Of a stretch of DNA of 64,000 nucleotides, positions 28,189 to 36,574 are shown piece after piece. Origin of the DNA: Gemmataceae bacterium (lineage in GTDB: Bacteria; Planctomycetota; Planctomycetia; Gemmatales; Gemmataceae); contig JAIBBI010000003.1 in the NCBI GenBank assembly GCA_019694755.1, positions 1 through 64,000 of the forward strand. The letters run 5' to 3'. Made by a program: the position numbers and the translations under genes. The notes under the pieces are model-generated. The model was not told the DNA's origin and made no database searches. It saw only the letters and a list, made by a program, of their open reading frames with translations. Positions within the stretch are counted from its first letter, which is position 1; each line of letters begins with the position of its first letter.

Positions 28189-28575
28189 ATGTCCCAGCCG
28201 ACGACCATCGACGAGTACATTGCGGCCGCCGCTGCCGAAGCGAGGCCGATCCTCCGGCAGATCCGCGCGATCGTCCGCAAAGCTGCGCCGGCCGCCGTCG
28301 AGACGATCAGCTACCGGATTCCGACGTTCAAGCTGAACGGCTCGCTGGTTCACTTCGCGGCTTTCAAGAACCACATCGGCTTCTATCCGCCCGTCCGTGG
28401 CAACGTCGCACTGGTCAAGGCGGTCGCTCGGTATGCCGGCGAGAAGGGGAATCTGCGTTTCCCGCTCGACGAGCCGATGCCGTACAAACTCATCGAACGG
28501 ATCGTGAAGCACCGCGTCAGGCAGAATGCAGACCTCGCGGCCGAGAGGTTGGCCCGCCGCCGGAAAAAGAAGTAG
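28189..28575 (+). CDS. DUF1801 protein (YdhG-like)
   Basis: A 128-residue protein. The pattern TIDEYIAAAAAEARPILRQI, AVETISYRIPTFKLNG, HFAAFKNHIGFYP and GNLRFPLDEPMPYKLI matches the YdhG/DUF1801 family, small proteins of unknown function related to the iron-chaperone-like frataxin fold group. ATG 28189 is preferred; a GTG four codons upstream is in frame. Confidence 0.85.
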   Translation: MSQPTTIDEYIAAAAAEARPILRQIRAIVRKAAPAAVETISYRIPTFKLNGSLVHFAAFKNHIGFYPPVRGNVALVKAVARYAGEKGNLRFPLDEPMPYKLIERIVKHRVRQNADLAAERLARRRKKK

Positions 28576-28602
28576 ATGCCAGCACGGCATCGGTTGTGCG
28601 AA

Positions 28603-28875
28603 TCAATGAAGTCGCTGGTCGGGCGACGGGCGTCGGCCGCCGTTTGCCGGCGGGCCGAACTGCTGGACATTCACAGTCGGCGGTTTCAACGATGCCGGAT
28701 CGATCTTGATGGCTGGCAAAGGTTTGACGACCTTGAACCGGTTGGCGTCCCGTACCGAAGCCGATTGCGCCTCGTGGATCACGCCGGTGATCCATTGCCG
28801 GTACAGGTACCGCGATCCCAGACTGCCGCCGATGAACAGTGCGACAGTTAGCAGCGAATAAAGTGGACGCGACAT
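28603..28875 (-). CDS. Single-pass membrane protein (90 aa)
   Basis: Start chosen at ATG 28875 with GGAG eight bases upstream. One N-terminal transmembrane segment (MSRPLYSLLTVALFIGGSLG) is followed by a soluble, Pro-rich tail. No family is recognised. It lies downstream of the porin gene's end on the same strand by orientation, with 69 bp between them, and may be co-transcribed with that gene. Confidence 0.55.
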   Translation of the reverse strand: MSRPLYSLLTVALFIGGSLGSRYLYRQWITGVIHEAQSASVRDANRFKVVKPLPAIKIDPASLKPPTVNVQQFGPPANGGRRPSPDQRLH

Positions 28876-28944
28876 TCTCGAGGCTCCAGCATTTCGGACC
28901 CCCAAGTGTAGGTTGCGGTCAATAGAACGCAAGTCTTCGCTTAA

Positions 28945-30528
28945 TCAATAGTTGAACTGGAACTGGAACCGCAGAACAGAGCCCTCGAAGTCGCGATAAG
29001 AGACCGCGCCGGGCGTGTTGAGGGCCGTGAAGTTCGGCGTGTTCACGAGGCTGTATTCGCAGACAAGTTCCATGTACTTCGTGAACTGCCATTCGACGCC
29101 GAGGTCGAGTTCACGCTGCCGGCCGTACGGGGCGTTGGCGATCTGCCGGTAGCCGCCGCGATACTGCTGCCAGCGGCAGTATGGCGTGAAAATGCCGTAA
29201 CAACAGGTGTCATGGCGGTACATTCCCATGACGTAGCCGCCGTTCAGTGACCGGTTGATGACCGCGGTCTGTTCGTCGTTCAGGCCCGGCCCGTTACCCA
29301 CCTGCCATTCCGCCTGGAAGCCGAACGGCTGAGGGTAGAAAACAAAGGTTGTCGCTATGCGCTCTTCATGAATGCCCGAATTGCCACCGGTATTTGCCGG
29401 GACGATACCGACATTACCCTGTCCGAGGGGACGAATGGCCGCCCCGGTGACGACGTAGTCGCCGGCATATCCCTGTAGGCTCGCCTCGACGACCTGACCG
29501 TTTTTCCAATCGAGTTGGACCGGATAGGTGATGCGGGCGACGGTATGCAGATTCAGGTTCGCTTCAGGCACGGAGCCGCCCTGGCCGTCGTACACGCCGA
29601 ACGCGAAGATGCCGAAATTGCCGGAGCCTTTCAGGCCACTGTCGACGAGGGCTTTGAGCAAGGCCCGCTTGTCCGGTGTGGCCCAGTAATAGAAGATGCC
29701 GAGGTCTCGCTCATTGGGCGATACCGCGCTGTTGATTGCGTCGGTGCGGTCCAATGCGACCCGATCCCGGCTCGACTGCATGTTTTCGAAGCCGTACGGC
29801 ACCTTGGACAGGCCGATTCGCAGGCGGTGTTCTTTCTCCTTGTCGAAAAACACGTCGGCATACGCGTCGCGCATCTGGGCGAAGTAGGTGGATACGGTAC
29901 TGCCTTGCGGCAGGACGGCGAAATCGGGCTGAAGGTAATAGGACAGGTAATCACCGAGGTCGCCGGACAGAACGAGCCGCAATCGGCGAATCATGAAGTC
30001 CTCAGCTACGCCGTTGATGGAGCGGTCGCCGATTAGATTAGGCGGTGCACTGCCGGGGGCGGTGGCCAGTGTCCGGTCGAACCGGATCTGGGTGTAACCG
30101 CGGATCGACATCGTATCGTACCACTTCGGTGTCTTTTCACCCGGCATGTGAAACGGGCGGATCGAGTCGTACAGGATCGGCAGGTTCAGGCCGTACTCGG
30201 CCCCGGACGTCTTGGCAAACGTCTCGGCATTCTTCTTGTCTTCATCTGCCTTCTTCTTGTCCTCGTCGGCTTTCTTTTTCGCTTCGTCCGCTTTCTTCTT
30301 CTCGTCCTCGCGCTTGCGGATGTACTTCTCGATCACCGATTCGAGCTCTTTCTTCAACTCCGGTTCCGTCTGGATCAGTTCGTTGATCGCGTCGTCTTTG
30401 GTTTCGGTTGGCGGCGCAGGGATCGGAACTGCCGGGATGTCGGCCAAGACGGGACTGAAGCGCGCGACTGCTAACAGGCCTCCCAGTGCCACTGCGAAAC
30501 ACCGCGATCGGCGAGCAACACGGATCAA
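28945..30528 (-). CDS. Phosphate-selective porin (OprO/OprP-like)
   Basis: A 527-residue porin. I chose a TTG start at 30528 because GGAG lies seven bases upstream and the product then begins with a signal peptide (basic IRVARRSR, then FAVALGGLLAVARF). Residues 45-105 form a charged coiled coil with repeated Lys-Lys-Ala-Asp-Glu units. The barrel follows: MSIRGYTQIRFD, FMIRRLRLVLSGDL, LRIGLSKVPYGFENMQSS and GIFYYWA are typical of the OprO/OprP family. The coiled coil probably trimerises or contacts the peptidoglycan. Confidence 0.85.
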   Translation of the reverse strand: MIRVARRSRCFAVALGGLLAVARFSPVLADIPAVPIPAPPTETKDDAINELIQTEPELKKELESVIEKYIRKREDEKKKADEAKKKADEDKKKADEDKKNAETFAKTSGAEYGLNLPILYDSIRPFHMPGEKTPKWYDTMSIRGYTQIRFDRTLATAPGSAPPNLIGDRSINGVAEDFMIRRLRLVLSGDLGDYLSYYLQPDFAVLPQGSTVSTYFAQMRDAYADVFFDKEKEHRLRIGLSKVPYGFENMQSSRDRVALDRTDAINSAVSPNERDLGIFYYWATPDKRALLKALVDSGLKGSGNFGIFAFGVYDGQGGSVPEANLNLHTVARITYPVQLDWKNGQVVEASLQGYAGDYVVTGAAIRPLGQGNVGIVPANTGGNSGIHEERIATTFVFYPQPFGFQAEWQVGNGPGLNDEQTAVINRSLNGGYVMGMYRHDTCCYGIFTPYCRWQQYRGGYRQIANAPYGRQRELDLGVEWQFTKYMELVCEYSLVNTPNFTALNTPGAVSYRDFEGSVLRFQFQFNY

Positions 30529-30815
30529 CGAGCACTCCTGCGATCGGGTTTCCCCGGCCTGCATGATGACTGATGCGGTGACTCGGGGGCTGCGAATAAT
30601 CGAGTCAGTCCAATGTCGTGGGGCCGTGAGTCCCCGCGGCACACTGTCCCATTTATCGGGCTTGGGCAAACTTTAACGATAGTCAAACTGTTGGATCGGT
30701 CAGAAATATGGGGTGTCTGGCGAAGCTGTGGCGACTGGAAGGCCTGCGGTTCATGATTTCTTGAAGAACCGTCGATGATTCCTCAAGTCTCATCGGCAGG
30801 GGTGATGGTGCGTTC

Positions 30816-31664
30816 TCAATTCGGGAGTTCGAGTTTGAACCTCGCTTCGGTCAGGAATGCGATCGACTTCCGGGCAACGGTGACCGCGTCGTGGCTGTGC
30901 CGGCTCAGCTCCACGTGGACGCCGCCGGAGTAGCGCGACTGCTCGAGCGCGTGCAGTACCGGCGGGAAGTCGATCTCGCCTTCGCCGAACATCAGGTGGT
31001 CGTGGACTCCCTGTCGCATGTCTGCGATGTGGACATTGCGAAGGCTGCCGGCATGCGTGAGGATCGTCTCCACCATCGGCTCGCCCATGCAATGCACGTG
31101 TCCGACATCCAGCGTCAGGCCGAACCGCGGGTGATCGACTTTTCCTGCCAGCGATTCGTACTTGCCCGTCGTGTCGACGAGCATGCCCGGTTCCGGCTCG
31201 AAGGCCAGATCGACGTTGTGCCGGTCGGCGATGTCGCATAGCCGCCGGCATCCGTCGATGAGCCGCTGCCAGTGCTCGTCCGGCGGGTCGCGGTCGGCCG
31301 GCGTGCCGCTCCAGAAGCTCACGCAATCCGCCCCGAGCGCCTCCGCGATCCACACGGCCCGCGTCAGAAACTCCAGGCGGTAATTGCGTTCCCATTCATT
31401 CGGGCTCAGCAGGGTCGGCTGGTGCTTCCATCGGCTGTCGAGCAGGAACCGTGCCCCGGTTTCGATCACGCACTTCAAGTTCAGCGTTTCGAGCCAGTGG
31501 CGAATCTCGCCCATCTGCCGGTGCAGGTTCTTGTCGAAAGGATTAAGTGAGTAATGGTCGAGCGTGATGGCGACCGACTGGTAGCCCAGGCCCGCGATGA
31601 TCGGCAGAGCGTCTTCGAGCTTATGGTGGGCGAAGCCGTTGGTGTTGTAGCCGAGGCGGTACAC
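30816..31664 (-). CDS. Sugar phosphate isomerase/epimerase (xylose isomerase-like TIM barrel)
   Basis: A 282-residue TIM-barrel protein starting MYRLGYNTNGFAHHKLEDAL. Metal-site candidates follow the usual order for this family: Glu in LAFEPEPGML, Asp/His in LTLDVGHVHCMGEP, His in NVHIADMRQGVHDH, and Glu in GGVHVELSRHSHDA. The substrate is unknown. The ATG starts one base after the stop of the RibF-NifU gene, so the two are very likely co-translated. Confidence 0.85.
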   Translation of the reverse strand: MYRLGYNTNGFAHHKLEDALPIIAGLGYQSVAITLDHYSLNPFDKNLHRQMGEIRHWLETLNLKCVIETGARFLLDSRWKHQPTLLSPNEWERNYRLEFLTRAVWIAEALGADCVSFWSGTPADRDPPDEHWQRLIDGCRRLCDIADRHNVDLAFEPEPGMLVDTTGKYESLAGKVDHPRFGLTLDVGHVHCMGEPMVETILTHAGSLRNVHIADMRQGVHDHLMFGEGEIDFPPVLHALEQSRYSGGVHVELSRHSHDAVTVARKSIAFLTEARFKLELPN

Positions 31665-31665
31665 G

Positions 31666-32802
31666 TCAGGGCGCGGCCTCCAGGTACTCGATTTCGGGCA
31701 GGTGCTTCTTCAACTCCTGCTCGATGCCGGTGACGAGCGTCATGATCGTCGCGGGGCAACTGGCGCAGACGGCCCCGAGGCGGACGCGGGCAACGCCGTT
31801 CTCGATACCGAGCACCTCGACCGCCCCGCCGTCGATTTCGAGGGCCGGGCCGACCTCCCGGCGGAGAACGTCTTCGAGCCGGTCCTGCAATTCGAGGTCA
31901 CGGGCACGGGCGACATCCTCGGCGAGTTGCTTCATGAGCAATTCGCGGGAGTCGAACCGCTGCGTGTCGCGGATGCGGGCGAGGAAGTCGACGGCCAGCG
32001 GTTTGCCGTACAGGTCGCCCTGAAAGTCGATGAGGTGGATTTCGACCTTGCGATCCGCCTGGCCGAACGTGGGGTTGCCGCCGACGTTCGCCGCCCCGGC
32101 ATGTTTGCCCGATCGCACGGCATACACGCCGTCGCCGGGAATCAGCGAGGCGCAGTCGGCAAGGTTGGCGGTGGGGAAGCCGAGCGATTGCCCGCGGTGA
32201 TCGCCGGCCACGACAGTGCCGCGAAGGCGGTACGGCCGGCCCAGCAGGGAACGCGCCTCCGCCACGTCTCCGGCATTGAGCGCGTTTCGTACCCGAGAAC
32301 TGGAGACCGGCTCGCCGTGCGACTCGGTGACGGGATCGACGATGCGGCCGCGGATGCCGTTTGACCGGCACCAGTCGCGGAGAAGCTGGATCGAGCCGCC
32401 CCGGCCCTTACCAAAGGCGAAGTTGAAGCCCTCGACCACGGCCCGGGCCTGGAGCCGATCGCGGAGCAGCAGTTCGAGAAACGCCTCGGCGTGCAGCCCG
32501 AGCAGGCCCGGCGTGGTCTCGAGGAGAATGACGTGGTCCGCGCCGGCATCCTGAAGATACGCGGCCCGGTCGTCGGGCGTGGTGAGTTGCGGCAGGAAAC
32601 GCTCTGGGGCGAGCAGGCGAAGCGGATGGGGATCGAAAGTGAGGGCGATGGCGGGCCCGCCGACCTGCCGGGCTTCGTCAACGAGTTCGGAAACGAGTTG
32701 GGCGTGCCCGCGGTGGACGCCGTCGAAATTGCCGATGGCGACCGCGCCCCCGGCTAACTCGGGCGGGAACGGATGATCGATTCGCAGACGGAACGTGCTC
32801 AT
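31666..32802 (-). CDS. ribF: RibF (riboflavin kinase/FAD synthetase) fused to NifU C-terminal domain
   Basis: A 378-residue protein from ATG 32802. Residues 1-300 are a complete RibF: the FMN adenylyltransferase part has AIGNFDGVHRGH (22-33) and EGFNFAFGKGRGG, and the riboflavin kinase part has VVAGDHRGQSLGFPTANL (198-215). Residues about 305-378 match the NifU C-terminal iron-sulfur scaffold domain: LEIDGGAVEVLGIENGVARV, then CASCP (Cys346 and Cys349) and ATIMTLVTGIEQEL. It should make FMN and FAD and may also bind Fe-S. The next gene follows after 1 bp. RibF normally stands alone at about 310 residues. Confidence 0.9.
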   Translation of the reverse strand: MSTFRLRIDHPFPPELAGGAVAIGNFDGVHRGHAQLVSELVDEARQVGGPAIALTFDPHPLRLLAPERFLPQLTTPDDRAAYLQDAGADHVILLETTPGLLGLHAEAFLELLLRDRLQARAVVEGFNFAFGKGRGGSIQLLRDWCRSNGIRGRIVDPVTESHGEPVSSSRVRNALNAGDVAEARSLLGRPYRLRGTVVAGDHRGQSLGFPTANLADCASLIPGDGVYAVRSGKHAGAANVGGNPTFGQADRKVEIHLIDFQGDLYGKPLAVDFLARIRDTQRFDSRELLMKQLAEDVARARDLELQDRLEDVLRREVGPALEIDGGAVEVLGIENGVARVRLGAVCASCPATIMTLVTGIEQELKKHLPEIEYLEAAP

Positions 32803-32829
32803 CAGGTGCGGTCTCGCCGGGGATTTTGT

Positions 32830-32835
32830 TATGAT
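32830..32835 (+). promoter_or_regulatory. Probable -10 box of the RNase P RNA gene
   Basis: TATGAT lies seven bases before the predicted 5' end of the RNA at 32843. A clear -35 box is not seen. The 40-bp gap to the divergent ribF start must hold both promoters. Confidence 0.45.
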
Positions 32836-32842
32836 AGGCAGT

Positions 32843-33377
32843 GACTTCGGGCCGGCCGGACGGCCGCTGCCGCGGGAACGCGCTCTTCGGGGCGAACGGC
32901 CCACGGGGGAGGAAAGTCCGGGCTCCACAGGGCACGGTGGCAGGTAACGCCTGCCGTCCGCAAGGACCGGGATAGTGCCACAGAAACGATACCGCCTCCC
33001 TTCGGGAGTTAAAAGTGAGGAGTTAAAAGTTAAAAGTTAAGAGCGGTTTGTTGGACGATATGGCATTCGGGGTAGACACCGCGGTCCGTCAGGACCGCGA
33101 TCCATCCCTTCTTAACTTTTCACTTTTAACTTTGCACTTCTAACTCCCGAAGGGAGGTAAGGGTGAAATGGTGCGGTAAGAGCGCACCGCGGCGCGGGTG
33201 ACCGTGCTGGCGAGGTAAACCCCACCGGGAGCAAGGCCAAGCAGGGGGCAGGGGCGGTCCCGCTCACATGCCTCCGGGTCGGCTGCTAAAGCCGTCCGGC
33301 GACGGACGGACGAGAGAAATGGCCGTCACCCGCTTTCGGGCGGGCACAGAACCCGGCTTACAGGCCGGCCCGAAGTC
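32843..33377 (+). ncRNA. rnpB: RNase P RNA, with expanded P12 helix
   Basis: Class A-type bacterial RNase P RNA, the catalytic part that trims tRNA 5' leaders. The ends pair as P1 (32843-32857 with 33363-33377, GACTTCGGGCCGGCC and its complement) and a T-rich tail follows. Conserved cores are GAGGAAAGTCCGGGCTCC near 32910, ACAGAAACGATACCGCC near 32980, and AGAAATGGCCGTCACCC near 33315. The RNA is about 535 nt; most bacterial versions are 350-420 nt. The excess is in P12, where 131 nt lie beyond the 16-bp base helix (32995-33010 with 33142-33157). Confidence 0.95.
33008..33150. repeat. Inverted TTAAAAGTT repeat inside RNase P RNA P12
   Basis: The left arm (33008-33043) contains repeats of GAGTTAAAAGTT; the right arm (about 33107-33150) is its inverted, imperfect copy (CTTAACTTTTCACTTTTAAC). 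Together they extend P12 to about 50 base pairs. The apical region has a further hairpin (GCGGTCC, GTCA, GGACCGC). The AT-rich composition is unlike the rest of the RNA, so this looks like an inserted dispersed repeat. Confidence 0.75.
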
Positions 33378-33435
33378 TTTTCTTTCAACTCGCAGACAAA
33401 GCGGAAAGGACCATCAGCGGTAACGGCGCCCATCT

Positions 33436-34344
33436 ATGATCACTTTTGGCACCATGCGCGGCGGCATCTCGAATCTCATGTTCAGCCGCGACGGGTCGCA
33501 GCTCTTCATGACCGGCTCGGGCCGGCGAGTGTTCGAGGCGTTTGATCTGGCGTCGGGCAAGCGCGTCAGCCTGTGGGCTGGCGAACGGGGCCGGTACGGT
33601 TCATGGTTCGAGTTGCTTGCCGTTCGGCAGGACTTCGTGCTGCTCGCACAGGACGGGCGGATCATCCAGTTCCGGTTCGCCGAGCAGGTGTCCGAAAGAT
33701 GGCCCCCTTTGGACTATGACGGTCGGCCGCAATACTGCGCGACGGCAGGAGGCGATGTCATCCTCTGTCGGGCGGGCGACCGGTTTGCGAGAATCGGCCC
33801 GGATTCCGGCACTGTCTCCTGGTCGCCTCCGGCAAGTCAGCCGGTCCAATTCGGCTGGATCGACACGTCACCGGCCGGCGATCTGGTCTGCGTCCGGACT
33901 TGGGTCGGTATCGCGCACGGAGTCGATAACCCCGAAAATCGGGTCCGCGTGTACCGATCGGATACGGCCGACCTGGTTTTCGATTCCGGTCGACTGCCCG
34001 CGATGCCATACGCCGTCGCGGTGTCGTGGGACTCCGCCCGGCTCGCGGCAGCCGTCGGGCAGTCCATCTTCATTTTTCACATCGCGGACGGTTCGCGCGT
34101 CCGGCACCGGTCCGGCGACCGCAAGTCTTTCAGCGGAATCCAGTTCGTCTCAGGCGACCGGCACTTGTTGCGATTCCGGACGAACTCGATCATTCAAACG
34201 ATCGATGTCGGGACCGGCGAAGTTGTCTCGGAATTGGAGCCCGGAATCGGCCGCATCCATCACCTCATTGTCTCCCCCGACCGCACCATGGCCGCGGCTT
34301 CCGGTTCGCGCAACAAAGTGGCAATCTGGGACCTGGAGCCCTGA
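33436..34344 (+). CDS. WD40/beta-propeller-like protein A
   Basis: A 302-residue protein starting MITFGTMRGGISNLMFSRDG. Repeats of the form (h)SPDxxxxA(A/G)SxxxxVxIWD are visible, most clearly at the end (VSPDRTMAAASGSRNKVAIW). This implies a beta-propeller for protein binding. No signal peptide is seen. The next gene encodes a paralogue of exactly the same length one base later, so they are a tandem duplication and likely co-translated. Confidence 0.75.
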   Translation: MITFGTMRGGISNLMFSRDGSQLFMTGSGRRVFEAFDLASGKRVSLWAGERGRYGSWFELLAVRQDFVLLAQDGRIIQFRFAEQVSERWPPLDYDGRPQYCATAGGDVILCRAGDRFARIGPDSGTVSWSPPASQPVQFGWIDTSPAGDLVCVRTWVGIAHGVDNPENRVRVYRSDTADLVFDSGRLPAMPYAVAVSWDSARLAAAVGQSIFIFHIADGSRVRHRSGDRKSFSGIQFVSGDRHLLRFRTNSIIQTIDVGTGEVVSELEPGIGRIHHLIVSPDRTMAAASGSRNKVAIWDLEP

Positions 34345-34345
34345 G

Positions 34346-35254
34346 ATGCTGAAGATTCAGGCGGTTCCCGCGGGGCAAGGCGTGACACATGTCCGCTTCA
34401 GTCCGTGCGGCACGCTGCTATTTGCGTCCGGTATGCGCGGCGACATCGTCCGTGTCGGAGTGGCCGACGGCAACGTTGAAGTGTACATCCCGGCGGAAGG
34501 GGTTTGGTTCAGCCGAGCAATCGTTCAGGTCACGCCGTCGTCGCTTTACATTTACGCTGCCGACTCGATCTGGTGCCGCGACCTTGTTGGCGACGCGCAG
34601 GAGCGTCCGGCGTTTCCCCGCTGGCTGTCACGCGGATCGTGGTCGGGATCGACCGGGACCTCATTCATGGCCTTGCGAACCAGTCACGGCATTTACGTCC
34701 TTGATCCGAACACGGAATCCAGTTTGGCTCGGCTGCGCTACGAGCGGCCGATCCTGATGGTCCCGTTTCTGTCACACTCCGGCCGAATGCTCGCGACCTA
34801 CCGCGGAGAATTGGCTTCGGGTCCTGCCGGTCCGCGCACGCGAGGTCCCTTCATTCAAGCCGTCGAGGACATCTCGCGCGAGAAGTTGCTGCCCGGTCCC
34901 ACTCAGGGCATCAGGAGCCCGACGTTTTCATGGGACGACCAGTTGTTCGCGGCCACGGAGTTCGGTCGGCTTCACGTCTGGAATCTGGCTGACGGACAAG
35001 TACGGTTCACCCGCGACCGCGATCCGGGGCCGCGATGGCTTGCGTTGTTCGGGCCGGGCCGAATGCTGCTGGCTACCTTCGACCGCAGTTCGTCGTCGCT
35101 CGTCGAAACGATCGACGCAGAATCCGGGCAGACGCTCAAGACAATGGACCTGGGGATTGGTGCGATCTCGACACTAGCCATCGCCCCGAATGGCCTGACC
35201 GCCGCAGCCGGCAGCCGGACCGGTCAGGTGGCCGTCTGGGATCTCGACCAATGA
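34346..35254 (+). CDS. WD40/beta-propeller-like protein B
   Basis: A 302-residue paralogue of the preceding protein. Start chosen at ATG 34346, one base after the previous stop; the open frame extends upstream only as noise. It begins MLKIQAVPAGQGVTHVRFSP and ends IAPNGLTAAAGSRTGQVAVW plus DLDQ, closely matching the C-terminus of protein A. The two diverge strongly in the middle. The role is unknown; scaffolding is inferred from the fold. Confidence 0.75.
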   Translation: MLKIQAVPAGQGVTHVRFSPCGTLLFASGMRGDIVRVGVADGNVEVYIPAEGVWFSRAIVQVTPSSLYIYAADSIWCRDLVGDAQERPAFPRWLSRGSWSGSTGTSFMALRTSHGIYVLDPNTESSLARLRYERPILMVPFLSHSGRMLATYRGELASGPAGPRTRGPFIQAVEDISREKLLPGPTQGIRSPTFSWDDQLFAATEFGRLHVWNLADGQVRFTRDRDPGPRWLALFGPGRMLLATFDRSSSSLVETIDAESGQTLKTMDLGIGAISTLAIAPNGLTAAAGSRTGQVAVWDLDQ

Positions 35255-35295
35255 AATCTGAGTCCACGGCCCGCACCCCGTGAACCAGTTACCTC

Positions 35296-36489
35296 TCACA
35301 GCCCGATGTTGTGCGGCCGGCCCTCGGCGAGTTCGAACAGGCCGGGCAGCGTGACGACCGTCCGGTCGAAGAACCCGGTCTGGAAGTTGAAACCGCCGAT
35401 TTGCGGCCCAAACTGAATGGCGGCTGGGTCGTAGCCGACGCCAAAGTAGGCGAACGACGGTCGACCGGTCGTGCCGCCGGTGCCGATGCCGTAACCAAGA
35501 TCGGCGATCCCGACGTGGACACCGGACGTCAGAGACGGCGAGCCCACGAACGCCTCGGCAGACATCTTCATTTTGCCGGTGACATCCTTGGCAAACATCT
35601 TGACGTGCGGCCCGCCGCCTTCGCCCGCACCGGTGATGATCTCGGCAGTCGCATCACCCGTGAGCTGCCCGGCCGCGACGTACACGCCGCCGCGGAACTT
35701 CGCATCGTAGGCGTAGAACTCGTCGACGACCCGGTGCGAGTACGTGTACAGCGCGAGCGGGTCGGGGTGATTGACGTCGAAGACGCGGACGTGCGGCCCG
35801 CCACCCGGACCCGCGGCCGTGATCAGTTCGGCCCGGCCGTCGCCCGTAACGTCGCCGGCCGCCACGCGGACGCCGCCGCGGAATCCGGCATCGAAGGCGA
35901 AAAACTCGTTCTCCAGCCGGGGCCAGTACAGTTCGGGCGTCGGCGTGCCCGGGGTGATGGCAAACAGAATGTGATCCATCGCGAAGATGCGGACGTGCGG
36001 TCCGCCGCCCGCTCCCGCCCCGACGATGATCTCCTGCTGCTCCGTGATCGGGTTCATCTGCCCGACGGCGACGTACACGCCGCCGCGAAAGCTGGCGTCG
36101 AAGGCGAAGAAGTCGGCGACCACGACCGCACGGCCTGTCAGCATCTGCGAGCCGCCGTACACCTTCACATGCGCTCCGCCGCCGGGGCCGGCCGCCACGA
36201 TGATGTCGTCGATGCCGTCGCCGGTCACGTCGCCCACGGCCACGCGGACGCCGCCGCGGAAGCCCTCGAATGGCGTAAACGTCAGCAGCAGTTTCCCGTC
36301 TTGCGCAAGCTGGTCCCGATGGACGGGCATTTCACCTATGACGGTCTCGTGAATCGAGTACTCGCGGTCCGGCTGATACACCGCCACTCGGCTCTGTCCG
36401 CCGTCTTCGCCGACGGCGAACAGCCGCGTTCCGCTCGGCACTTCTCGGTGTTCCAGTGATTCCAGTTTCAGTCGCGGTCGTCGGGCCAT
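35296..36489 (-). CDS. Secreted repeat protein (FG-GAP-like)
   Basis: Start chosen at ATG 36489 (397 aa): MARRPRLKLESLEHREVPSG has the planctomycete N-terminal motif that precedes many secreted proteins. The body has four clear repeats and a degenerate fifth, each with FRGGVxVAxGxxTGDG followed by GxGGGPHVxxF. These resemble FG-GAP/integrin-type propeller blades with Ca-binding Asp-rich loops (DVTGDGIDD). The protein is probably exported and bound at the cell surface; the ligand is unknown. Confidence 0.8.
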   Translation of the reverse strand: MARRPRLKLESLEHREVPSGTRLFAVGEDGGQSRVAVYQPDREYSIHETVIGEMPVHRDQLAQDGKLLLTFTPFEGFRGGVRVAVGDVTGDGIDDIIVAAGPGGGAHVKVYGGSQMLTGRAVVVADFFAFDASFRGGVYVAVGQMNPITEQQEIIVGAGAGGGPHVRIFAMDHILFAITPGTPTPELYWPRLENEFFAFDAGFRGGVRVAAGDVTGDGRAELITAAGPGGGPHVRVFDVNHPDPLALYTYSHRVVDEFYAYDAKFRGGVYVAAGQLTGDATAEIITGAGEGGGPHVKMFAKDVTGKMKMSAEAFVGSPSLTSGVHVGIADLGYGIGTGGTTGRPSFAYFGVGYDPAAIQFGPQIGGFNFQTGFFDRTVVTLPGLFELAEGRPHNIGL

Positions 36490-36574
36490 GGCGTCTTCGC
36501 TCTCGTGGAATGAACGCAATCGATGGCGGCATTGTGGCAGCCGGGCCGTTTTCGTTCAAGGCCCATCGGCCCGT

